This document shows positions 13,401 to 25,400 of a DNA stretch of 64,000 nt, in pieces (position 1 is the stretch's first letter; every line of letters starts with the position of its first letter). Source of the stretch: Pycnopodia helianthoides. Lineage: Eukaryota; Echinodermata; Asteroidea; Forcipulatida; Asteriidae. The notes beneath the pieces were generated by a model, which saw nothing but the letters and a program-made list of their open reading frames with translations, was not told the origin of the DNA and made no database searches. The translations under genes and the position numbers were made by a program. Location: NCBI GenBank assembly GCA_032158295.1, contig CM063262.1, positions 3,133,394-3,197,393 of the forward strand, read 5' to 3'.

Positions 13401-16400
13401 ACGTCATGATCACAGCGAGTCAGTGGCTAGACATTGAATTCTGAACTCGAACCCAGTTACTGCACACGCGCGTGTGACAATAACGATAGCGCGTGTAGTA
13501 ACTGAGTGAGAGTTCATGTTTCCATAGCCAGCCACAAGCAGACTGTGATCATGACGACAGTGCCCCCTTTAAACTTTATGTAGTTTTCAGCATGCGCACC
13601 ATTCCAAGGGTCGGGGCCCCTTGGACCGGGAGTATTTGTTTTATAGTACAGTTACCGAGTCGTTCAATTACGTGCATTATTTACTCACTTATTAAACTGT
13701 TCTGCCACTTGCGTGATGACGCCATATAACATGGCGTCCTCTTGACCTTTGACACAAAAGGGAAACACAGTTAAATTGAGTAGACTCTTACTGAAAGATG
13801 ATTTTAATCATTCTCTACGCTTGTTAAAAAATAAATAAAAATACTTTCAGCGTCAGTACTTACCTTGTGGCACTACCTGTGCTTCTGTTGCGAGTACTCT
13901 GTATGGAGTGCTGGAGGAAGAAAACATATCATCCAGATGAGACTCTAAAAGTGATTGCATGGTAACACTAAGTCATGGCACATTTTATTTATTTCACTGT
14001 TTTCTCCAAAGTGCATTGCCCTGGGGGAGTCAAGTTCCTTGATATCCTAGACTGGGCTAAGAGGAGGATCAGGTCCCAGAGTTGTGAAGTTTTTTTCCCC
14101 TGAGAGGCTGAAAAATATGTTCACTTCGTGTAAAAAAAATTGTACAGACATACAGACCATGTACATGCATGTTTAGTAGAGCGACATTGTGGGCTTTCCC
14201 CATCATGTGTTTTCTATTGTCTCTATTCTTTGATCTTTTTCTGTTAAAAACATTGTGGGGTTCCCACAGTTCCTACCTAAGAATCACCCCCAATGTCTAT
14301 CTTGTAAGCCTAGACAGACGGAAAGACATCTTCAGTAGAGCAATATTGTCATTGTCTTGTAAGCACAGACCTACCAAGATCTATTAAGTATCGGATAAAG
14401 GGGTGCCATCTCCACTCTGTAGCACTAGCAGGCTTCCAGATGTCTTACTAATAGCCTGTGCTAGGTTCTGTGGTTTTCCAACATCCCCTTCCCTGCCAAT
14501 CAAAATTTTTAGCTTACGGTGCCAGTCACTAGTGGAACCTTCCTGCATTTGTGTAAATCCTGGGGTTACTCCCGAACTTAAAAAATCACATTGTCAAAAG
14601 AAACAACCCCAACTTGATTACCCTCCCCCTTTTCAACACAAACATGCGTGCATCGCTTACCTTGATGTGTTCACAGGCATTGCCGAGGAAACACTGACGA
14701 GAGCGCCATCTACGTCCTTCAGCGAGATTGTTGCTTTTCTGTTTACACCATGGATAACCAAAACAAAACAAAACAAAACATCTTTAATACTGTCAAGAAA
14801 AGGGTTGTTATCTGAAAGGTTTCTACTTTGGAGTCTCCAACACTTCACGGCACTGATGGGCATCTTCGAGGAGGGGAAAGGGAATTTGGGTAGCTATAAT
14901 ACGGCCGACTAATGAGTATAACTTTCAGGGTTACGTGATTTAAGCTGGTTTCTGATTGGAATCTATTTAGGGACACTCGTTTGGTTTCTGCACGAAATCT
15001 GAATTATTTATGACGATCTTGAGATTATTACAAGCCAGTTTTTGATCAGGATTACATTCAAGAACGCACAACAACTGAATAATGAGGATGACTTTTAGGT
15101 TTCTTAAAACAGTAACTGATTCGGGTAAATTTAGAAACACTTGGTTCTGGTTCTTGCGATTTCAATGGTGAATTCTACGGTTTATTTTTCAAGCCAAATT
15201 TTTATCCAGACTACTACGGACGTTTTGGGTCGTATTACCTTCAAGTTGTGTATTTTAGTAAAGCGGTCACTCGTCAAGCGGTCGCTAGGGCGAACTTTTG
15301 ACTCAAAATTCCCTGTTGCTTTGGACGTAGAGTACATTTTCCATAGACCCCTTGCATAACGCGCAACGCTGCTAGTACGCTGAGGTCACGCGCAAGTTTT
15401 TTTTTACGCTCCAAGAACAGATCGTCCAAAGAGATGCCTCCTTCTGCCCTGTGAGGGCGCTGTGTGAGAGTGTGACGTCATATGCAAGGGGTCTATATAA
15501 CCCTTGCATAATTATACGCTATCATCGCTTGAGGTCAGCCAATGGTAATTAAAACGCGCCCGTGTGTACGCGCCACTCGCAACTCTCATCTAATGTGTGG
15601 TCTTCCACTGACCTCCTCAGTGAAGAGGGCGCTGTCTGAGCTTCTGACGTCATACGAAAGGGTTCTATTTGAGGGTAGCTCGTATCAAGCAAATATATAC
15701 TGTGAATTCAACAACAGCCTCGCTTTAGTGTTCGCGTCAAGGTGATGTACCGGCAACTTACTTGCTTACTCCAGCAGCGGCTGTTAACAGGTCCTGGACA
15801 TCCTTAGTGCTACACCTCCTCCCAAATATCACCTGCAAAGACAGAGGAAAAGATGCCAATCTATAAAGACAATAGGCTATACGTTTTAAATTGGTTTAGA
15901 CAAAACCAGATTAAAGATAATTTCATTCAGTGGAGAAAGTTAGTCTGGTCTGTAAAAAATAAATAAATAAAACAGACAATTATGCGAAAAATGTAGGATT
16001 TGAACTGCCTCTAACTACGGGGCAATCTCGGTGGTCTACACTCTAAAAACTCTCGGGTCCGAATTGACCCGGATCTAGTTCATGTGGGGCCTGACCCATT
16101 TCCGGGTCAGTATGACCCCGAATGAATGTCAAAATGACCAAGAAACGGGTCAAAGTGACGCATAATCTGGTTTAAAATGGTTGACCAGTTTACGGGTCAG
16201 TCTGACACAGAAATAGGTCAGGTCCCCTGGTCCCCGGAATCCGGTTGAATTCTGGCCCTGAATTTTTGTAGAGTGAAGTGGTAAGATATCTGCTCTAGAA
16301 GGTCGTGGGTTCGAATCCATGCACCCAAATAATATACCTGTGGGTTTTTTTTTTGTAACGAGACTCTGGAAAGTCCTGAGTCTGCAGTGATTTACACACA

Positions 16401-19400
16401 TAATGGGTCAAACCAAAGATACACGTAACGTTGTTATTGGTAAAAAGAAAAAGAAAAAAAGAGAACTGCATAGAACACAACACTTTGTGCAGTGCTTCTC
16501 AATTTCCTGAGGCATCAAACAGGGAAGAAAAACCCCGAGAAATCGACTGATCAGCTGAGATGATATCTTGATTTTTGTCATGCAGGGCCGGTGTCACAGA
16601 AGATTAAGTTCCCCGGTGTGCATGTGCCCTTCATGTGGATTGAAGGAACTTGAATCAAAAGCGTTCGCTGTGCGACAGTGTCCCGAGGGGTACAAAATCC
16701 CCCGAGCGCGCGCCGGCATACAACACAACATCTTATAATCCCTGCGGTGAGGGCCGATGTCAGCACTTGCTGACATATTTATTTTAATATTTCCATTGTC
16801 TTAACCACATCGTACATACCGGTCAGCTCATTATGCCATGATATCCGAAACTGGACCGTGCCACTCGTCCAGGGGGTGTCAACCAACAGGGGTCAGTGAT
16901 TTGGTTTAGGAGGGGGCAGGACAAAACTCTGCCAGCATTCTTTTTGTAATAAAATCGGTTTGTCAATTATCATCTCTAGATGAAACCGAAGCACGAAACG
17001 TATTTAATTAAGCAAACAAATAAGGTTAAACTAACCTTGGAGGTAAAATACCTCCATGAACTAGCCAAGGCAATACCTGGCTTGATTTCAGAAAGCACTA
17101 TCATCTTAAGATGATTTTCAGTATCACCATAGTGATTTGTATTGTGACATCACACTGTACTTGGCAGTTAAGATTGATGCACAGGTTAATATAACTGAGA
17201 AAATCGTTGAATATGCAAAACAAACCTCTTGGAAAAGGCTTGGAAGCACGTGGGCGTCGCAACCAAACGGGTTCCTCGCTTGAGGATTTTAAAGGTACGG
17301 ACTAAACTAGCAGCTTGAATGATAGAAAAACGTCTGTGAAAAGATCAAGAAAGGCTACTTGAGCAGTAAGTCAGCAATTCCTATCACGACTCTCCTCCTT
17401 TAAAACGTAAGCCTTGAGTTCACAAAACTTGGATTAAAAACAAATTTGAATTCCAGCTGTTCTTGCCGACATACTTCATGTGGAAAAACGTCACCCTGAG
17501 AAACAAAAACATATTCGGTTTCTCCGTCTTACCATGGCAACTGAATTCAAGTTATTTTGCTTTGGAGGCCTTTCGGTTAAAGCTCTATACGTGTGTCGAA
17601 TTCTCGGTATTTCCAATTTCATCCAATTATTTTTCTATCAGAGAGGGGGGCGTGACTAAGACGCGAGCATAGAGTTATAACTTGTTACTATACCGCACTG
17701 TCCCACATGGGCACACATTCTCAAAAATGCATCCTTGTGGAGCACTCTTTTGTTCTTTCCTTTGTCCTGCACTTAACAGTTTCCCATAGCCTTTGTACAC
17801 AAATTTCCTTGTGGAGCACCTTGGTCTTTAGAAATTCCATGTGGAGACCTTTTGTTTTTTCCTTTTTTTTGTTTTGTCCCTTGGTCTCCATGGTACCGAA
17901 AGTGAGAACACCAATCCTTCTTAAAATGTTGATTGTGTGAAATAGCGTGTGACCTGTGCTATACGTTGGGTCAGCACTATTTTCTCAATGGACACAACGT
18001 TGTTGTTTTGCTGACTGCAGTTTTTATACAATCGAAAACACAAGAAGACGCAAAAACAGAAAAACCACACACAAAATAAAAATACACACACAAAAAAAAA
18101 AGCAGCATGCGCGCACAGCACGATTTTGAAACTAACATGGATTTGTGGAAAGATAGAACCTGGACAAAGAATTTCTTCAACATTGCAAAAAAAACCTACG
18201 TCGAGTCACTTCTACCCTTTGGTGAATCACCGCAAGGTCATTGTAACGCCATTAGACGATTCTTAAAAGAAAAATACATTTTCTCCGATGGGGACAGAGA
18301 GGCAGCCAGGTTGATGAGCTCAAGTGCGCCAGGGAATCGAGGCTGGTTGAACCAGGGAGAGATATCCATCCATCCCGGACTATAAATAAACATTTATCTC
18401 TCCTTGTACCAGAACACTCGGCTATAATCGTAGATATCAATAATAGATGATCGACTTGACATAAACTTAGTTCGGGTTCTTGTGTCAAGTGTAACTTCCA
18501 TTACAGAGGGGCCCCGAGGTCAAATTCGGTTCCGTGATGCACTCTTTCGCCCATTGATAGAGTCGTCATGAAAGTGGGGAAAATTACAGCGGACAGAGTT
18601 CTTATCCCGTAAGTACACGGTAAGCAATAAAAAAAGACGGTTGGTATCAAATGGAGCATCTTTCATGTGAGGTTCATTTGAACGGCGATCGGAAACTAAT
18701 ACAAACGACAGAAGAAAAAACACACAAATCAATCTACTTGTTTATAATGTGACGTCTGACAAGGTCACATCACAGCTACTCGACGAAGCGAAAATCACAA
18801 AACAAAAATAAAAGCGAGAGAGAGAGGGGGGGGGGCTTTGTCCTTGAGAGGGGATTAACGGCACGAGGAGAGGCCATAGGCTTGTCAATCGAGGGCACGA
18901 AAGATACATGCTCATATCATAGGTTGGCGAGCAACTTTTGCGCACCATACGAAAAAAAAGATACAAAATATCTGTATTGTTACTACAATTTACGGAAGCG
19001 TAGTGCCGCCACATGAATAAAAAAATCCTGCTCTTATCATGTACGTAAACGAGAACTATCGTAAACGGACAGAATAACGATCATGTACGTACATGATAAC
19101 TTTGGACTTATGATACATTGTCATGATAGTTCGTGCATGATAGGTAATGTGTACGTACATGATCGTTATTGTGTATGTACTCGATAGTTATTGTGTACAT
19201 ACATGATAATTATTGTGTACGTACATGATCGTTATTGTGTACGTACACATCGGTTATTGTGTATGTACATAAAAGCTATTGTGTACGTACATAATAGTTA
19301 TTGTTACGTACGTAAATGTTAATGTGTACGTACATAATAGTTATTGTGTACGTACGTAAAAGTTATTGTGTACGTACATAATAGTTATTGTGTACGGGAA

Positions 19401-22400
19401 TGTTTTGTTCATGTGGCAGTCTAGGAATCCGCAGTGATTTACGTGGCAGCTGCAGGGACTGCCTCAAAACACAAAATACCATTCCTTTTTTCTTTTAAAA
19501 TCAACGGGTTTTAAACGGCTGGACACTTACCCATGTGTTAACTCTAAGCACACATCATGTGAAAGTCTCGACCCATAACATTATTCACGACCTACAAAAA
19601 TGGTTCCCCTAGCAATGTCTTCCCCTGGCAATGCATTAGTAGGAAGTAGGTGACTCGATTTGGCATTTATAAAGCATAATATGAGATATTTATCTACCGT
19701 ATATGCAGGAGCCTCTATACGCAGCACAAAACATAAAACTATGAAATATATTAAGCAGTTTGTTACAAAAGTGTATATTCAAACAAGAGAGTCTCTACTA
19801 GTCCCTTGAAAATCAGAACAGAGTCAGCTTGGCGAATATAAACTGGTAAGTCATTCCATAATGAAGGTGCAATGAAGTGGAAGGTTCTTTGACTATAGAA
19901 TTGTTTAACCAAAAGGTAGTTTGTATCAGTTATAAGGATTGGCCAGCAATTCGAAAGGGACGAACAGGAATTTAATTAATGCAGAAGATAAGATACTAAG
20001 TCTGGAGATAATAAGATTTAATCTATAGATGGATTGCAATACGCGTCATTGACCGCCATCTATGATGTAAAACGATGGAAAAGTGCACGCGTGTACGCGC
20101 TACGCACGACTCTCAACCAATGATAGCTCTTCACGCGTGCACATTCATCAAAGATGGTGGTCAATGACGCGTATTGCAATCCATCTATATGCGATGCGCA
20201 TTTTAAAAACCCTTTGAGGAAGCACGTGTACTGTAGCTGTCTCAGCGAAAACCACTAATTAGTTCTTTACTCTCTCTGACGCATATATTTTTCCACAAAC
20301 AAGGTTCCTCATTAAGTACGAACACTAGTAAAATTTTTGCTGCGAAACCACCATGAAATCTCAGTGAAGTGCAGGATTTGGCTGAAATTCAAGGAATTAT
20401 TTCTCTTTCACCATGCTTAAGGGAATTGCAATTCCCTGAAATCATCTTGAAAAAAGAGTCTCCAAACCAGTTACTGGCCTACATGACTTTGACCAGATTT
20501 CAGGGAATGCTTTTCATCCAAGCCATAGAACTCTTTATTTGGTGAATAACGTTTTCAGTTGAACAGCACAGTAAAAACAACGTGAAACACTTAGGCTATG
20601 GCTAGTTAGAAAAGAACTCTGTGAAAACAAGGTGGAAAAGGGGAATTTACAATTTCAAGGAGAATGGTGGATTTTCACTCCATTTTCAAGAAGAACATTT
20701 TCATAGTGGAATCAGCTAAAGACAAGTATAACTCGAAGGATAAACACTGTGATTTTTTTACGGACATATTGAAACAAAACAACGCATCTCGCGGTGGGGA
20801 TAGAGCCCGGTTAAAACAACTTCCATGCAGGCTTGTCTTTTTGCAGATCCGTGCAGAAAGAGATTTTTATCTCACTTGAATGAACAAAAAACCACCACGA
20901 AGAGGACAATATTGTCACATTTCTCACCGAGCGATACACCCATGGTAAGCTTAGTATATTGACAAGAAAGGAGCTTTTGCTTTTGAGTCAAATCCAACTC
21001 AAAACAACCATTTGCCTTTATGACACTGTAAAATATTTCAGCCATTATAATCCATACCCACTTATCTATGCAAGTTTGCCCCAAAACAAGGCTAACAGCC
21101 ACTCTTGGGCTACAAGAAGAAAACATTTAAGATGAAAATAACTCAAGCCTCTGAACATAGGAATTTATATTCCTCTTAAACAGTCTAGATTGTATGTAGG
21201 GTAGAGGGCAACATGCACCAGGCAAGGAGTTCCAAAGAGATGCTGTACGTGAAATAAAGTAGTTGGGACGGCGCTTTTGCTCTAGCAAAGCAAGAGTGCA
21301 TGGGTTAAAAAAGAAGCAGAAAGCCTGGTTTCACGCTCAAACATCATGATAGGAGGAACCAGGCCGTACACACTGGTGGTACATTTACCGTACGATTCGC
21401 GGGTAAACATAAAATTGTACGTTGTACAATGAATAAAGTTAAACCGATCAAATAACAGAGCAACGTTTCTATAATGGAGAAAGATCAAAGAACTGACGGT
21501 GGGGATTGTTCCAAGGGAACCCGTAATTTTCACGGCAGTCGCTTGGCAAACAGCCAACTAGGTAAATCACCTTGGAATTCCTATTACATTCAGCCAATTT
21601 ATTAGGGAGACGTCCACGGCAAAGTTTCTCTACATAATGAAATAACCGACTGCATAATATAATATTATTCTTATAAGCAGGGGCCCACAGTAAATTTTTA
21701 AGGGGTTCGTAGCGAAAAGCAAGGTAAGTTTGATAGGTTACTTGATTTAACACGGTCGCGTATAGTTACAAGCAGGGCCGACTTTCGTAGAGCTGATTAA
21801 CAAGAAAATATCGCTTACACTTACAGTATCGTATTGGTTATCTATGGTCTTGTTGCGGAAGGCATGAGATATAATACTTGAGTTGAGGAACAAACAAAAC
21901 AGTGTCCCCTTATGGTTGCATGCGGTTTGGATTATTCCATAAATAATAAATAACTCTTGTAGGCCTATAGCGCAGAGCATCACTAGGAGAAATCATAATG
22001 AGCTTTAAAAAAAAAAAAAAACAGAAAATTACAATCAACAAGAGAAGGTTAGTTGAAAAAGTGCGCAATGTACGAAATTGCACAATGTACATGTATACAC
22101 ACGTTGTGTTGTTCCATCGTCTCATATTGTAATGAGAGACCCGATTCGCACGCGACACTAATTATTTTTTTATGGGCAGGAAATTCTGCCGCCCTGTCTG
22201 ATAGATTGCACGGTCAATCACTTAAGGCGAACATATTGTAATAATAAAACAAAATCAATCAAGTACATCTCACAAATTTAATGGCAGCTATAGCTCACAA
22301 TGGCTAAACATAAAGGGGCGTGCAACCACTATAGCGGGAGAGTGCATGTAGTACATGATGTGTGCTATTAACCAACAGATGGAAAGAGGAGCAGAGGAAG

Positions 22401-25400
22401 GCCTAACAAAACCAACCAACTAGGGTAAATAAACCAACCTGACATGTTAAGGACAAAGGCAACTGCAAGCTGGGGCAGGAACCTTCGGAGGGGAATCACA
22501 AATGTCCGGTGGAAGCCGTTGGAATAAATGGAATGAATGAAAACAACCAGGTGTAGATCCAACCCTTGACTAAAAATTTTGATGATGCGCATTTGAGGTT
22601 TTAGATGCACTTTACGTGGTGAAGGGTTCGAAAGTTTTGTTGTTTGAAACGAGAACAATGGTAGAGGGTTGGAATGTTTCGTTGTTTGAAACGAGAATAT
22701 TGGTAGAGGGTTAGAAAGTTTCGTTGTCTGGAAAGAGGATTATTTTTACACGTGCATCTCACCATCTCTATCCCACGCGTACGTTAACGTAAACGTGTGT
22801 AATAATTGATTTATAGAAACACGTATTTTACGTGAAAGTGAACGTGAGCGTGTGAAATGCTCTCGTGTCACACAACGCAACAATTTCACCGTCACAGTTC
22901 GAGTAATGCAACACGCAAACAGTATCAAACTTCTCCAGTATTATACGTAAGGGTTTAGACGCACGTACTTTACGCTAAGGTTAACGCAAAGGCCTACGCG
23001 TGAAATATTCTCGTGTTTAACAACGCCGAACTTTCTTACGTTCATGTTTGCGTAACTGCAAACGGGCACTATTACTACCCTGCTGACGTTGCTTAAAGCA
23101 ATCCTGCAGGCATTTGAGCTCATGAGGAGTATGCAGCACCGGAAATTAACATAACAAATCTCGGCCCCTGACTATTTACATCTTTAGAGGCGAAAAAACA
23201 AAACAAACAAAACTTGTATCAGCATAAAAATTACATTGTGCATATTTCATATTGAAACATTTTCAGTCAGTTTGCGACAAAACCGTACAAAACGGTTTGG
23301 CCCACCTCTTCATTTATGACAATAATAATGATGAATACCCCGTTGAGATTATGAAACTGCCCGTCGTCATTAATATGAATACTAATTGCATGCAACCATG
23401 CGGACTAGAGCAAGTACAAATCAAATTAAAGATCAACAATATTTGTAAAAGATAATCAGCTGTTTCACTTGATTCGCAGAATTAATACTTCGTAAAGATT
23501 ACCATTTCTATTTGCGTCCGCTGGGGAGAGCCAAACGTTATTAGCGATAAATTTTTATGGTTCGGTTCTTGGAGGCTAGATTATTGAGTATTCTACATCA
23601 ATACCTTTCTTATAAAATGCCCTTTGTACACATTCCACGAGGGACTAGCCTATTTGCTGCACACATAGATTGACCCACGATGTGAGGCAAAGTAATTGCA
23701 TTTTCCATGGTCGGGTTTATCGACCGCCGCCACTCCACTCGGTGAAGCAAAATTTACTCCCTGCTAATGGCCTTATGAAGCAAACATTTGGGAATGACGA
23801 TGACAGGCAGCAGCGTAGCGTTAAAGGATTAATGCAGCATTGGCTTTTTGGGGGGAGTAAACAAATCCCTCTCATCATCTTCTAGTTTTCAATAAACACA
23901 CCACTCATTCAACAGACAATACAATAGATGGATTGCAATAAGCGTCATTGACCGCATCGTTGATGTAAACAATGGAAAAGTGCACGCGTGTACGCGCTAC
24001 GCACGACGCTCAGCCAATGATAGCTCTTCACGCGTGCAAATTCATCAAAGATAGCGGCCGATGACGTCTACTGCAATCCATCTAGACAACAGTGGTTACG
24101 TGTTAGTGGAAATAACGAAGTATCAACCCAAATCACATGACGTCATCATCTTGGTTGCGCCATATTTTGAGAGTTATAGTTTCCCTGTGTTAGGCCGAGT
24201 CCGAATTTAAGCGACTTCGGCTACGGCTATGACCGTTGGCACAACGTGCGGAGAATAGGACGTTTCGGCGTTCCAGCCATAGCCTTAGCCGAAACCATAA
24301 ATTCGGACAGGAACTTACACTGAGTAGTGCGCATTTAACGCGACGTGCGCGCGTTTACAAGCTCACCCCAGTACTTTACATACAATTGGACTCCTAAAAT
24401 GGCAAACGGTCGCCGTGTATGACGTCAGTGCAAGGGGCCAATAGACCTTTCTTTTGCAACGTCAAAGCCGCGATTTTTGCAAACCTTGGTTGGCAAAAGT
24501 ATGGGCGGCCTTCTCTGCAAAAAAGTACAACAATTTCTTATTTGACTAATGATGCTATCAATTCAACACCTATGTTACTGATAAATAAATGTGACTAACT
24601 AAAACAAAAGGAAAACTTACACTTCAGAAAAAAGTTGTAATGTTTTTCTAAAAATTGCAAACTTTTGACAAGCCAGTGTTATACATTTTTAGCTACGCAA
24701 GGCCTTCCATACAAAATTGTGGTCAATGTTTGTAAACAAAAGAAAAGGTCTATAGATGATGTTTTAAAGGCATTATTGCGTAACAATCAAAAACATCGAA
24801 CAGTTCCATTTGCATTGCCCTAAAATGAACCACAATAAAGTGCGTTCGTGTAATAAAAACCGGCAAACAAAATAACGTGTGGGCGTTCTCTTTACAAATT
24901 TCATAAAACTGTTTGTTAAAAGGCCCTGTACACTATTGGTAAGATCGAAAAAACAAATGTTCACAGATTCACACATAACTTACATGATTTAAAGTAAGTT
25001 ATGGTAGAAAGGGTTCCTTAAAATATTTCTGCCTAAAATGCTATCGTTTCTGAGAAACGAGTAAAACAATAGTAATTATCGGGCGCGATAATTTGAAAAA
25101 ACAGAAAACACATAAGAGCTCTTTTCACTATTTTCTTGTGACCTCGATGACCAGTTGAGCTCAAACTTTCACAGGTTTGTTTGTTCATGCATATGTTTAA
25201 TCACACAAAATGTGGACACTGATTTTGAGCTGTTACCAAAAGTGTACAATACCTTTAAATAGGTGGAAAGCGACAGATTGGGAACCAGACAGGATGAGCA
25301 GTTGAATCAGCAGCTAAGTTAGATAGGGCCCTCTGAATTGAGTTATTGGTGAATGTGTTTTGTGGTGTAGACCTACGGATGAGTAAATACGTGTTGCATA

